Origin: Pannonibacter carbonis
GTDB taxonomy: Bacteria; Pseudomonadota; Alphaproteobacteria; Rhizobiales; Stappiaceae
Assembly: GCF_003012935.1 (NCBI RefSeq)
Contig: NZ_PUDR01000009.1
Span: forward strand, 124,001-188,000
Reading direction: 5' to 3'
Length of the DNA stretch: 64,000 bases
This document shows positions 53,560 to 62,916 of the stretch, in pieces; positions within the stretch are counted from its first letter, which is position 1; each line of letters begins with the position of its first letter. A model generated the notes under the pieces. That model was given only the letters and a program-made list of their open reading frames with translations. It was not told the DNA's origin and searched no databases. A program made the position numbers and the translations under genes.

Positions 53560-55023
53560 ATGCGCGCCCAGCCCCGAGCCTCCCATTTCATTGGCGGCGG
53601 ATATGTCGAAAGCCCGAATGGCGCGGCCTTCGACAGCCTCTATCCCGCCACCGGCGACGTCATCGCCCGCCTGCATGCCGCGGATGACCTGACCATCGAG
53701 GCCGCCATCTCGACCGCACGGGAAGGCCAGAAGATCTGGGCTGCCACCCCGGCAGCCGAGCGGGGCCGCATCCTGCGCCGGGCGGCGGAGATCCTGCGGG
53801 CCAACAACCGCGCCCTGTCCGAGCTGGAAACGCTCGACACCGGCAAGCCGCTGCAGGAAACGCTGATCGCCGATGCGGCCTCCGGCGCCGATTGCCTTGA
53901 ATATTTCGGCAATCTCGCCGCGACGCTGACCAGCGAGCACATCGACCTTGGCGGCTCCTTCGCCTACACCCGCCGTGAGCCGCTCGGCATCTGCGTCGGC
54001 ATCGGTGCGTGGAACTATCCGATCCAGATCGCCTGCTGGAAGGCAGCCCCTGCGCTGGCCTGCGGCAACGCCATGATCTTCAAGCCGTCGGAAGTGACGC
54101 CGCTGAGCGCGCTGAAGCTGGCCGAGGCGCTCTTGGAGGCCGGGGTTCCGGCCGGTGTCTTCAACGTGGTGCAGGGCGCAGGCGATGTGGGCGCCAAGCT
54201 CGTCTCGCATCCGGCGGTGGCCAAGGTCTCCGTCACCGGCTCGGTGCCGACCGGGCGCAAGGTCGCGGGCCTGGCAGGCAGCAACCTCAAGCATCTGACG
54301 CTTGAACTCGGCGGCAAGTCGCCGCTGATCCTGTTCGAGGACGCCCATCTCGACAATGCCGTGTCGGCCGCGATCAATGCCAATTTCTATTCCTCGGGCC
54401 AGATCTGCTCCAACGGCACCCGCGTCTTCGTGCATCGCAGCCTGAAGGAGGCCTTCCTGAAGCGGCTGGCTGAACGCACCGCAAACGCCGTGCTGGGCGA
54501 TCCGCTGGACGAGGCGACCAATATCGGCCCGCTCGTCTCGAAGCCGCAGCTCGACAAGGTGCTGGGCTATATCGAGATCGGCAAGGCGGAAGGCGCGCGG
54601 CTTGTCTGCGGCGGCGGGGCAGCACACGTGGCGGCCTTCCCGGAGGGCTGGTTCGTGCAGCCGACCGTCTTTGCCGATGTGAAGGACGACATGCGCATCG
54701 CCCGGGAAGAGATCTTCGGCCCGGTCATGTGCGTGCTCGACTTCGACAGCGAGGACGAGGTCATCGCGCGGGCCAATGCGACCGAATTCGGTCTGGCCGC
54801 CGGTGTGTTCACCCGCGACATCCAGCGCGCCCACCGGGTGATCGCACAGCTTGCCGCCGGCACCTGCTGGATCAACGCCTATAACCTGACGCCGATCGAA
54901 ATGCCCTTCGGCGGCATGAAGTCCTCCGGCATCGGCCGCGAGAACGGCCATGCTGCCATCGGCCACTACAGCCAGGTGAAGAGCGTCTACGTCGAGATGG
55001 GGGACGTCGCGGCGGCGTTTTGA
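53560..55023 (+). CDS. betB: Betaine aldehyde dehydrogenase
   Basis: A 487-residue aldehyde dehydrogenase converting betaine aldehyde to glycine betaine, the osmoprotectant. Catalytic Glu is in [16 protein letters not shown] and catalytic Cys in [34 protein letters not shown] is the cofactor-binding segment, and the C-terminal [16 protein letters not shown] is typical of BetB. It lies 93 bases after betA. The reading frame ends just before a repeat element. Confidence 0.95.
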   Translation: MRAQPRASHFIGGGYVESPNGAAFDSLYPATGDVIARLHAADDLTIEAAISTAREGQKIWAATPAAERGRILRRAAEILRANNRALSELETLDTGKPLQETLIADAASGADCLEYFGNLAATLTSEHIDLGGSFAYTRREPLGICVGIGAWNYPIQIACWKAAPALACGNAMIFKPSEVTPLSALKLAEALLEAGVPAGVFNVVQGAGDVGAKLVSHPAVAKVSVTGSVPTGRKVAGLAGSNLKHLTLELGGKSPLILFEDAHLDNAVSAAINANFYSSGQICSNGTRVFVHRSLKEAFLKRLAERTANAVLGDPLDEATNIGPLVSKPQLDKVLGYIEIGKAEGARLVCGGGAAHVAAFPEGWFVQPTVFADVKDDMRIAREEIFGPVMCVLDFDSEDEVIARANATEFGLAAGVFTRDIQRAHRVIAQLAAGTCWINAYNLTPIEMPFGGMKSSGIGRENGHAAIGHYSQVKSVYVEMGDVAAAF

Positions 55024-55069
55024 ACCGTCCGCCGCCTGCTGCTTTCGCAAGTGCTTGAGGTGAGGCTGT

Positions 55070-55206
55070 CCCCCCACCCTCAACCCCTCCCCACGAGAGG
55101 GAGGGGAACCGAGAGGCCTTGCCCGAAGAACATGGTTCAATCTGCTTGAGGCGCTGCCGCCCCCCTCCCCCTCGTGGGGAGGGGTAAGGGGTGGGGGGAA
55201 CGGTTT
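55070..55206. repeat. Long GC-rich inverted-repeat element, copy 3 (permuted)
   Basis: Arms CCCCTCCCCACGAGAGGGAG (around 55085-55104) and CCCCTCCCCCTCGTGGGGAG (around 55161-55180) are inverted. Compared with copies 1 and 2 the arm order is swapped and the interior carries GAGAGGC and GGTTCAA, sequences that lie outside the arms in copy 2. This suggests alternating modules rather than one fixed unit. It occupies most of 55024-55287. Confidence 0.8.
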
Positions 55207-55287
55207 TAAAAACACTCAGACACCTGAAAGCAAGATGGCCGGACACAAGGCCCGGCCATCCAGTTATTTAACCCGGAACTTGCCGGA

Positions 55288-56451
55288 TCAGAGCTTGCCT
55301 TCCAGCGCCGCGTCGAAGATCGACAGAGCGGCGTCGCGGGTCAGTTCGACCGGGTTGCCGCCGGCGGTCGGATCGACGATTGCCATGTCGGCGATGAGGT
55401 CGCGCTTGGCGCCGTCGACGCCGAGGCCGCCGATGGTGTGCGGCACGCCGAGGTCGGAGCGCATCTTCAGGATATGCGCCTGGAAGCCGTCGAAGCCGCC
55501 GGCAATGCCGCAGAAGGCCGCCAGACGCTCGATCTTGGCCTCGATGGCCGGGCGGTTGAACTTCAGCACATAGGGCATGAACACGGCATTGGTCATGCCG
55601 TGGTGCGTGTCAAAGAGCGCGCCGACCGGGTGGGACAGGGCGTGGATGGCGCCGAGACCCTTCTGGAAGGCAACGGCACCCATGGCGCCCGCGCTCATCA
55701 TGTGGCCACGCGCCAGAAGGTCGGAGCCGTTGGCGGCGACGATCGGCAGGTTGTGGATCGCCAGACGCGCGCCTTCGACCGCGATGCCTTCCGACATCGG
55801 GTGATAGAACGGCGAGCACAGCGCTTCCAGGCAGTGGGCGAGGGCGTCCATGCCGGTGCCGACGGTGATCATGCGCGGCATGCCGGTGGTCAGTTCCGGA
55901 TCGCAGATGACATAGGCCGGCAGCATCTTCGGGTGGAAGATCACCTTCTTGGTGTGGGTCGCCTCGTTGGTAACGACGCCGGCGCGGCCGACTTCCGAGC
56001 CGGTGCCGGCCGTGGTCGGCACGGCGACGATCGGGGCAATGCCGGCCGGATCGGCGCGGGTGTACCAGTCACCGATGTCCTCGAAGTCCCAGATCGGGCG
56101 GGTCTGGCCGGACATGAAGGCAATCAGCTTGCCGGCATCGAGGCCGGAGCCGCCGCCAACCGCCAGCACGCCGTCATGGCCGCCGGCCTTGTAGGCGGCA
56201 ACGCCTGCGGAAATGTTGCTGTCGACCGGGTTCGGCTTGACGTCGGAGAAGACGGCGCAGTCGATGCCATCGGCTTTCAAGAGCGCGACCATGTCGGCGA
56301 TCATCGGCAGCTTCGCAAGGCCCGGATCGGTGACCAGCAGAGGGCGCTTCATGCCCGCGAGCTTGACGACGGCAGGCAGTTCCTTGATGCGGCCCGCGCC
56401 GAAGCGCACGGCGGTGGGATAGGACCAGTTCACGGACGGAAGGGCAGTCAT
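55288..56451 (-). CDS. Iron-containing alcohol dehydrogenase
   Basis: A 387-residue group III alcohol dehydrogenase. The NAD-binding loop is VLAVGGGSGLDAGKLIAF. Metal ligands are expected in VGTGMDALAHCLEAL (Asp, His), HALSHPVGALFD (His) and THHGM (His). The substrate is not defined. It is the last gene of the 55-64 kb run and follows the aldehyde dehydrogenase after a 376-base gap holding a repeat, so it may be on a separate or attenuated transcript. I infer it oxidises an alcohol group of the imported compound or its gamma-glutamyl derivative. Confidence 0.92.
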   Translation of the reverse strand: MTALPSVNWSYPTAVRFGAGRIKELPAVVKLAGMKRPLLVTDPGLAKLPMIADMVALLKADGIDCAVFSDVKPNPVDSNISAGVAAYKAGGHDGVLAVGGGSGLDAGKLIAFMSGQTRPIWDFEDIGDWYTRADPAGIAPIVAVPTTAGTGSEVGRAGVVTNEATHTKKVIFHPKMLPAYVICDPELTTGMPRMITVGTGMDALAHCLEALCSPFYHPMSEGIAVEGARLAIHNLPIVAANGSDLLARGHMMSAGAMGAVAFQKGLGAIHALSHPVGALFDTHHGMTNAVFMPYVLKFNRPAIEAKIERLAAFCGIAGGFDGFQAHILKMRSDLGVPHTIGGLGVDGAKRDLIADMAIVDPTAGGNPVELTRDAALSIFDAALEGKL

Positions 56452-56577
56452 GGGTCGGGCTTTCAGTCAGTTGGTGCGTTGGGGTCAACGCGGTGGATGG
56501 TGTTGAACAGGGAACAGGTCGGGCGTTGCCATCCCATTGTCCCTTGAAGCTTGGCTCATCCCGGGCAACTGGCAGAG

Positions 56578-56738
56578 CCTCAACCCCTCTCCCCCCTTGA
56601 GGGGGAGATGCCCCCGGCTGGGGGCAGAGGGGGGTATCGGTCTGTCAAGTCATCCTGCGGTGATCATGCGCTGAAGCGCTGGCACCCCCCTCTGTCTGCA
56701 TTCGCAGACATCTCCCCCTCAAGGGGGGGAGAGGGCGC
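56578..56738. repeat. Long inverted-repeat element, variant family (copy 4)
   Basis: Left arm CTCTCCCCCCTTGAGGGGGA with GATGCCCCCGGCTGGGGGCA, and right arm ATCTCCCCCTCAAGGGGGGG, give a long imperfect hairpin. Short inner palindromes are present (CCCCCGGCTGGGGG, TCTGCATTCGCAGA). The general design matches copies 1-3 but the core is CCCCTTGAGGGG instead of CCCCTCGTGGGG. It fills most of the gap 56452-56827. Confidence 0.75.
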
Positions 56739-56827
56739 TGCGGCCAGCAGGCCAGTCGCAGGGCAGCTCCGGTCTCTTTGCCTGTTCCCCATTCCCATGC
56801 GGCGAGGGGAACAGGCGGGTTTCAATC

Positions 56828-58216
56828 TCAGTGCTCGAGGCGCAGGTGGTAGGACTTCGGGCGCGTCAGGTTGGCAAAGCCGACTTCCGACAGGGCGGCA
56901 CCCTTGCCGGTGTCCTTCACGCCAGTCCAGACAAGGCCCGGATCCACGTAGTCGCAGCGGTTCAGGAACACAGTGCCGGTGTCGATCTGGTGACCGATGT
57001 TTTCGGCGGCCACGGCATCCTCGGTCCAGATGGACGCGGTGAGGCCATAGGGGCTGTCGTTCATGAGCTGGATCGCCTCGGCGTCGTCCTTCACCTTCAT
57101 GATGCCGACGACCGGGCCGAAGCTTTCCTCACGCATCACCGACATCTGGTGATTGACGTTGGTCAGCACCTGCGGGGCGAGGTAAGGCGTGCCGGCCTTG
57201 TCCATGGCAAAGGCAGACATGTCGATGTGGGCCTTGGCGCCCTTGCGGATCGCTTCCTCGGTCTGCTCGCGGACCCAGGTGGCAAAGCGGGTCTGGGCCA
57301 TCGGGCCGATGGTGGTTTCCGGATCGAGCGGGTTGCCGAGCTTGTAGTCGCGCGTCATGGCGACGAAGCCATCGACGAAGGCATCGTAGCGGCTTTCGTG
57401 CACATAGATGCGCTCGATGCCGCAGCAGCACTGGCCGGAGTTGAAGAAGGCGCCATCGACGAGGTTGGCGACTGCGTAGTCGAGATCCGCATCGGCCATG
57501 ACATAGGCCGGATCCTTGCCGCCAAGCTCCAGGCCCATGGTGGCGAAGGTGCCGGCCAGTGCCCGCTCGATGGCCTTGCCGCCGGCAACCGAGCCGGTGA
57601 AGTTGACATGGTCGATGACGCCGGAGCCGAGCAGCTTCTCGGTGCCGTCATGCGACAGCACGATGTTCTGGAACACGCCCTTGGGCAGGCCGGCCTTCTC
57701 GAAGGCGGCAGCGAAGCGCTCGCCGACCAGCAGCGTCTGCGCGGCGTGCTTCAGGATGACCACGTTGCCCGCCATCAGCGCCGGGAAGATGGCGTTGCCG
57801 GCGGTCATGAAGGGGTAGTTCCATGGCGCGATGACCATGACGATGCCGAGCGGCTCCATCTTGAGGTAGCGCTTGAAGCCCGGGCGGTCGTTGCGTTCGA
57901 TGTTGGCCAGCGCGCTTTCGGCAATGCTGGCCATATAACGGGTGCGCTCGGTGAGGCCACCCTTCTCGCCGCCGTAGCGCACCGGCCGGCCCATCTGCCA
58001 GGCCAGTTCGGTGACGATGTCGTCGTTCATCGCCAGGAGGGCATCAAGCGCCTTGAGGCAGAGGTCAACGCGGGTGGCAAGCGGGGTCGCAGCCCAGCCG
58101 GCCTGCGCGCTGCGGGCGGCGGTGACCACCCGTTCCACCGCGACAGCGTCCAGCGCCGCGCGTTCCGCATAGACCGATCCGTCGACCGGCGAGATGAGTT
58201 TGATCGTGTCCGACAT
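56828..58216 (-). CDS. NAD(P)-dependent aldehyde dehydrogenase
   Basis: A 462-residue aldehyde dehydrogenase. Catalytic Glu is in MGLELGGKDPAYVMAD and catalytic Cys in FNSGQCCCGIERIYV, where three Cys occur in a row. MVIAPWNYPFMTAGNAIFPA is the cofactor-binding segment. It resembles succinate-semialdehyde-type enzymes, but the substrate cannot be assigned. It follows the glutamine-synthetase-like gene after 86 bases on the same strand. In Puu/Ipu-type pathways an enzyme of this class oxidises the gamma-glutamyl aldehyde; I infer the same here. Confidence 0.92.
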   Translation of the reverse strand: MSDTIKLISPVDGSVYAERAALDAVAVERVVTAARSAQAGWAATPLATRVDLCLKALDALLAMNDDIVTELAWQMGRPVRYGGEKGGLTERTRYMASIAESALANIERNDRPGFKRYLKMEPLGIVMVIAPWNYPFMTAGNAIFPALMAGNVVILKHAAQTLLVGERFAAAFEKAGLPKGVFQNIVLSHDGTEKLLGSGVIDHVNFTGSVAGGKAIERALAGTFATMGLELGGKDPAYVMADADLDYAVANLVDGAFFNSGQCCCGIERIYVHESRYDAFVDGFVAMTRDYKLGNPLDPETTIGPMAQTRFATWVREQTEEAIRKGAKAHIDMSAFAMDKAGTPYLAPQVLTNVNHQMSVMREESFGPVVGIMKVKDDAEAIQLMNDSPYGLTASIWTEDAVAAENIGHQIDTGTVFLNRCDYVDPGLVWTGVKDTGKGAALSEVGFANLTRPKSYHLRLEH

Positions 58217-58302
58217 GGGTCACCTTCAAAGAAACACCGCCGGGTGCCGGCGGCTGCAGTGTTCGCCGGGACGGCGGCCCGGGTGATCCGGGCCAGCCCT
58301 CC

Positions 58303-59670
58303 TCAGGCGCGTTCAAACCCGCGGGCGATCTCGTAATCGGTCACCACGCGGTCGAATTCTTCCTGTTCCCATTCGCCTGCGCGCAGGTAATGGTCAACCA
58401 CCTTGTCACCGAAGGCCTCGCGCAGCATGGACGAGGCATTCAGCGCCGAAAGCGCGTCGCGCAGGCTGCGGGGGATCTGCTGGGCCTTTTGCGCTTCGTA
58501 GAGATCACCGGTCATGGGCGGAGCCAGTTCCAGCTTTTCCTCGATGCCGCGCAGGCCTGCCGCAATCTGGACGGCAAGTGCCAGATAGGGATTGAGGTCG
58601 GAGCCGCCAATGCGGCATTCGACGCGCACGCCCTTGGTATCCTCGCCGCAGAGCCGGAAGCCGGCGGTGCGGTTGTCGATCGACCAGACCATCCGCGTCG
58701 GCGCGAAGGTGCCCTTCTGGAAGCGCTTGTAGCTGTTGATATAGGGCGCCAGGAAATAGGTGTAGTCCGGCGCATATTTGATCAGCCCGGCCATGTAATG
58801 GCGCATCAGGTCCGACATGCCATGCGGCTTGGACGGATCGTAGAAAGCCGGCTTGCCGTCCTTGGTCCAGAGCGACTGGTGCACATGGGAAGACGATCCG
58901 GTGCGGTCCTTGTGCCATTTGGGCAGGAAGGTCGCGCCGTGGCCCTGCTGCCAGGCAATCTCCTTCACCGCGTGCTTGGCGATGGAGTGATAGTCGGCGC
59001 AGTTGAGCGCGTCGGCGTAACGGATGTTGAGTTCTTCCTGGCCGGCCTCGGCTTCGCCCTTGGTGTTCTCCACCGGGATGCCCGCGGCATAGAGATGGTT
59101 GCGCAGCGGGCGCATCACATGCTCTTCCTTGGTCGTCGCCAGGATGTGGTAGTCCTCGTTATAGGCCGAGATCGGCTCCAGGTCGCGGAAGCCGGACTTG
59201 CGGATCTCGTCGAAGCTCTTGGCGAACAGGAAGAATTCCAGCTCCGTCGCCATCATGGCGGTAAACCCAAGCGCATCGAGCCGGGCAATCTGCGCCTTCA
59301 GCATGGCGCGCGGGGAATGCGGCACATCGGCGTGGGTGTGATGGTCCTGCACATCACAGAGCACCATGGCGGTGCCTTCGAGCCACGGCACCAGGCGCAA
59401 GGTGGAAAGATCCGGCTTCAGGATGTAGTCGCCATAGCCGCCCGCCCAGCTGGTCGAGGCATAGCCGGGCACGGTATACATCTCGAGGTCGGTCGCCAGG
59501 AGATAGTTGCAGCCGTGTGTCTCCTCGTGCGCGCTCGACAGGAAATGCTGCACGTGGAAGCGCTTGCCCATGAGGCGGCCCTGCATGTCGACCATGCAGG
59601 CGAGCACGGTGTCGATCCTGCCTTCGGTGGCCGCCACTTTCAGGGCGTCGATAGTCAGATTGCCAGCCAT
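58303..59670 (-). CDS. Glutamine-synthetase-like gamma-glutamyl ligase (PuuA/GlnA-like family)
   Basis: A 455-residue enzyme of the glutamine synthetase superfamily. MMATELEFFLF and KGEAEAGQEELNIRYADA give metal-binding Glu residues. DRTGSSSHVHQSLW carries the His, INSYKRFQKGTFAPTRMVWS and RTAGFRLCG the glutamate/ATP contacts, and VECRIGGSDLNPYLALAV the closing motif. The NSYKR form and operon context suit ligases that join glutamate to an amine (PuuA, IpuC, gamma-glutamylethanolamide synthase) rather than ammonia. ATG 59670 is chosen; ATG 59706 adds 12 residues. Neighbouring TRAP genes suggest an imported amine substrate. Confidence 0.87.
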   Translation of the reverse strand: MAGNLTIDALKVAATEGRIDTVLACMVDMQGRLMGKRFHVQHFLSSAHEETHGCNYLLATDLEMYTVPGYASTSWAGGYGDYILKPDLSTLRLVPWLEGTAMVLCDVQDHHTHADVPHSPRAMLKAQIARLDALGFTAMMATELEFFLFAKSFDEIRKSGFRDLEPISAYNEDYHILATTKEEHVMRPLRNHLYAAGIPVENTKGEAEAGQEELNIRYADALNCADYHSIAKHAVKEIAWQQGHGATFLPKWHKDRTGSSSHVHQSLWTKDGKPAFYDPSKPHGMSDLMRHYMAGLIKYAPDYTYFLAPYINSYKRFQKGTFAPTRMVWSIDNRTAGFRLCGEDTKGVRVECRIGGSDLNPYLALAVQIAAGLRGIEEKLELAPPMTGDLYEAQKAQQIPRSLRDALSALNASSMLREAFGDKVVDHYLRAGEWEQEEFDRVVTDYEIARGFERA

Positions 59671-59754
59671 CTGGATGTACTTTTCTTGTTGTCCGGAGAA
59701 GGTCACTGCGGAGGCAGCCCGGACCGCGCTGCGGCCTGGGCTGCCAGCATTGCA

Positions 59755-60804
59755 TCAGCCGTTGCGATAGGGCTGTCCGGCTTTCGACATGACGTCGTTG
59801 TACTTCTTGATGATCTCGACCACCTGGGCCTTGACCGGCGACTCGGCGGCGATCTCGTCCCAGAAGGCAAGCGCGGCCTGTTCGACAACCACCCACTCAT
59901 AGTCCGGGATCGAGGTCAGCTGCAGCTTCGACCCATTGACGCGCAGGTCTGCCTCACCGCCCCAGTACCACCACTGGCGATAGAGATGGGAGCTATCCAT
60001 CGCGAGCTGCAGCATCACCTTGAGGTGATCCGGAAGTTCGTTCCAGCGGTCGTTGTTGGCGAAGAAGTGGCCAACCCAGGCGCCGGAGATGTTGTTGGTC
60101 AGGAAGTACTTGGTCACATCGGCCCAGCCGACCGTGTAGTCCTCGGTGATGCCCGACCAGGCGATGCCGTCGAGCTCGCCGGTCTGCACCGCCACCTGGA
60201 TGTCTTCCCAGGGCAGGGTCACCGGCACGACGCCGAACTGGGTCAGGAAGCGGCCAGCGGTCGGGAAGGTGAATATGCGCTTGCCCTGCAGGTCTTCGAG
60301 CTTGTTGATCGGGTCCTTGGTGGCGAAGTGGCACGGGTCCCAGGCGCCGGCAGAAATGTGCTTCACGCCGACCTTGGCATACTCGTCTTCCCAGATCTTC
60401 TTCAGGCCGTACTGGTTGAACAGCACCGGCACGTCGAGGGAATACCGGGTGGCAAAGGGAAAATAGCCGCCGAACACGGTGACTTCCGTCGGCGAGGCCA
60501 TGGAATCGTCATCCGACTGCACGGCGTCGATGGTGCCCTTCTGCATGGCGCGGAAGAGTTCGGAGGTCGGGACCAGCTGGTCGGCATAGAACAGCTCGAT
60601 TTCCATCTGGCCATTGGCCGCCTTGTTGAAGGCATCGATGGCCGGCTTGATCACGTGTTCGCCGAGCGCAGGGCCGGCATAGGTCTGCAGGCGCCACTTG
60701 ATCGGGGCCTGGCCCAGCACGGCCGGGGCCGCGAGGGTGGTTGCGCCGGCTGCGGCAACGGTCGTCAGGCCGGCATTCTTCAGGAAATCACGTCTGCTCG
60801 TCAT
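59755..60804 (-). CDS. dctP: TRAP transporter substrate-binding protein
   Basis: A 349-residue periplasmic binding protein. The leader MTSRRDFLKNAGLTTVAAAG is a Tat-type signal (SRRDFLK), with cleavage near APAVLGQA. The domain has LEDLQGKRIFTFPTAGRFL with the conserved TRAP Arg, and VQTGELDGIAWSGITEDYT as the second ligand loop. The ligand is not assignable; clustering suggests an amine-bearing or alcohol compound. ATG 60804 follows GGGGAG. It lies 175 bases from dctM with a hairpin between them. Confidence 0.92.
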   Translation of the reverse strand: MTSRRDFLKNAGLTTVAAAGATTLAAPAVLGQAPIKWRLQTYAGPALGEHVIKPAIDAFNKAANGQMEIELFYADQLVPTSELFRAMQKGTIDAVQSDDDSMASPTEVTVFGGYFPFATRYSLDVPVLFNQYGLKKIWEDEYAKVGVKHISAGAWDPCHFATKDPINKLEDLQGKRIFTFPTAGRFLTQFGVVPVTLPWEDIQVAVQTGELDGIAWSGITEDYTVGWADVTKYFLTNNISGAWVGHFFANNDRWNELPDHLKVMLQLAMDSSHLYRQWWYWGGEADLRVNGSKLQLTSIPDYEWVVVEQAALAFWDEIAAESPVKAQVVEIIKKYNDVMSKAGQPYRNG

Positions 60805-60910
60805 GTCTAGTCACTCCCCTTTTTCGGTGATCCAGACCCCGGGCGGGGTGGCCTTTGGCCGTTATTTTTGCCCGGCGGGGTCGTCCGCATGTCGAAATCG
60901 TGTCAGTCAG

Positions 60911-60926
60911 GCCGCCAGAGGGCGGC
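60911..60926 (-). terminator. Small hairpin between dctM and dctP
   Basis: GCCGCC and GGCGGC pair around AGAG in the 175-base gap 60805-60979. There is no T-run. It may protect or attenuate the mRNA and let dctP be expressed at a different level from the membrane subunits. Confidence 0.4.
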
Positions 60927-60979
60927 TCTTGCTTCCTCCCTTGCCGCCCGGGCCATACCGGTCCGGACAGCGTCTTCCG

Positions 60980-62320
60980 CTACCTTGCGTAGACCAAGCC
61001 TGGCAACCACAAGGCAATCTGCGGGAAAATCATGATCATCGCCAGCGCCAGCGTCATGATCAGCGCGAACGGAATGATCGAGGCGTAGATGTCGCGCATC
61101 GAGAATTCCGGTGGCGCCATGGCGCGCATCAGAAACAGGTTGTAGCCGAAGGGCGGCGTCATGTAGGCGATCTGCGTGGTCACCGTGTAGAGCACGCCGT
61201 ACCAGATCAGCACCTGGTCCGCCGGCATGCCGAGATCGAGCTTGGCGACCAGCGGCACATAGAGCGGAGCCACGATGACCAGCATGGCCGTGTCATCGAG
61301 GAAGGTGCCCATCACCAGGAACGACAGCTGCATCAGGATCAGGATCATCCAGGGATTTAGGCCGAGTTCGCTGGTGAAGAAATACTCGATGGCCTTCACA
61401 GCGCCGAGGCCGTCGAACACGGCGCCGAAGCCGAGGGCAGCCAGGATGATCCACATGAACATGCAGGAAATGAACAGGGTCTGCTTCACGCAGGAGTGGA
61501 AGATCACCCAGGTCATCCGGCGCTTCGCGAGGGCGACGCCGAAGGCCGTCAGTGCGCCGATTGCAGAGCTTTCGACAAGGCTGGTCCAGCCGTTGACGAA
61601 GGGCACCATCATGACCAGGAAGATGCCGATCGGCAGCAGCCCGGCAGTCAGCAGGCGCAGCTTTTCCGGCAACGGAACATTGCGTTCCTCGGCCGGAAGC
61701 GGTGGTCCCAGCTCCGGCTGCAGGCGGCAGCGGACCAGAACATAGACGATGAACATCGCCGCCATCATCAGGCCCGGAACGACGCCGGCAAGCCACAGGT
61801 TGCCAACCGGCTGCCGCGCGATCATGGCGTAGAGCACCAGAACCACGGACGGCGGGATCAGGATGCCGAGCGAGGATCCGGCCTGGATCACGCCGGAGAT
61901 CATGCGCTTGTCATAGCCACGCCGCAGCAGCTCCGGCAGGGCGATGGTCGCGCCGATGGCCATGCCGGCGACCGACAGGCCGTTCATCGCGGAGACCAAC
62001 ACCATGAGGAGAATGGTGCCGATGGCAAGGCCGCCGCTGACCGGGCCCATCCAGACGTGGAACATGCGGTAGAGGTCTTCCGCGATGCGTGATTCCGACA
62101 GGATGTAGCCCATGAAGATGAACATGGGCAGGGTCAGCATCGGGTACCAGTTCATCAGCTTGATGGCCTGGGCGTAAGGGATGTCGGTCGAACCGGTTCC
62201 CCAGAGGGCCAGCGCGGCAATGGCCGCGACACCGCCGATGGCGCCGAAGACGCGCTGACCGGTCAGCATCATCAGCATCATCGACGAGAACATGAAGATG
62301 GTGATCATCTCGTAGGACAT
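60980..62320 (-). CDS. dctM: TRAP transporter large permease
   Basis: A 446-residue inner-membrane protein with 12 or so hydrophobic segments. MLTLPMFIFMGYILSESRIA, MNGLSVAGMAIGATIALPEL, MISGVIQAGSSLGILIPPSV and TTQIAYMTPPFGYNLFLMRA are DctM hallmarks. It catalyses Na+-driven uptake with DctQ, fed by the DctP protein. ATG 62320 overlaps the dctQ stop (TGATG); ATG 62425 would overlap dctQ widely and is rejected. Confidence 0.94.
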   Translation of the reverse strand: MSYEMITIFMFSSMMLMMLTGQRVFGAIGGVAAIAALALWGTGSTDIPYAQAIKLMNWYPMLTLPMFIFMGYILSESRIAEDLYRMFHVWMGPVSGGLAIGTILLMVLVSAMNGLSVAGMAIGATIALPELLRRGYDKRMISGVIQAGSSLGILIPPSVVLVLYAMIARQPVGNLWLAGVVPGLMMAAMFIVYVLVRCRLQPELGPPLPAEERNVPLPEKLRLLTAGLLPIGIFLVMMVPFVNGWTSLVESSAIGALTAFGVALAKRRMTWVIFHSCVKQTLFISCMFMWIILAALGFGAVFDGLGAVKAIEYFFTSELGLNPWMILILMQLSFLVMGTFLDDTAMLVIVAPLYVPLVAKLDLGMPADQVLIWYGVLYTVTTQIAYMTPPFGYNLFLMRAMAPPEFSMRDIYASIIPFALIMTLALAMIMIFPQIALWLPGLVYAR

Positions 62321-62916
62321 CAGATCGTCTCCCCGCGAAGGCGCGCGATGTCCTTGATGAGCTCGGAAATTGCTTGCAGCAGCATCAGGAAGAACCCGAA
62401 GGTCATGATCACCTTGATCGGCCACATATAGGCGCGGAACGCCGTGCGGCTGCGCTCCAGATGGCCCATCACCTCCGAGGCCCCATCCGGCCCTCCGGTG
62501 ACGAAGGCCACGATGAGATCGCGATAGAATTCAAAGGGATGATCGCCGAAATAGCCCAGCGAGAATGCCGTCGATGTCAGCGACCCATACAGCAGGACGC
62601 CGAGATAGAAGATCAGGAGGAACACCGTGATCGAGTCCATCCAGGCCTTCTTGCGCAAGGACCATTCGGCATAAAAGAGGTCCATGCGCACATGCGCCCC
62701 TGCCTTGAGCGAGTAAGGCCCGCCAAGGACGAAATACGTGACCATGGCAAATTGCGCGAGCTCAAGTGTCCAAAGCGAAGGGCGGAAGAAGGTCTTGGAC
62801 ACGGATGACCAAAGCAGGATCGCCATCATGACGAACAGGCCATACATGATGACCCGGCCAAGGCCCATGTTGAAGCCATCCACCCAACGGACATAGGCGC
62901 GCGCAAAGCCCGGCAT
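62320..62916 (-). CDS. dctQ: TRAP transporter small permease
   Basis: A 198-residue membrane protein with four hydrophobic segments (about 18-40, 55-75, 95-115 and 165-185). WTLELAQFAMVTYFVLGGPY and the loop KAGAHVRMDLFYAEWS are DctQ-like. It is longer than the typical 160-residue form because of an insert near residues 130-155. It partners DctM. Its start overlaps the stop of the amidohydrolase gene (TGATG), so the run is one operon. Confidence 0.9.
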   Translation of the reverse strand: MPGFARAYVRWVDGFNMGLGRVIMYGLFVMMAILLWSSVSKTFFRPSLWTLELAQFAMVTYFVLGGPYSLKAGAHVRMDLFYAEWSLRKKAWMDSITVFLLIFYLGVLLYGSLTSTAFSLGYFGDHPFEFYRDLIVAFVTGGPDGASEVMGHLERSRTAFRAYMWPIKVIMTFGFFLMLLQAISELIKDIARLRGETI

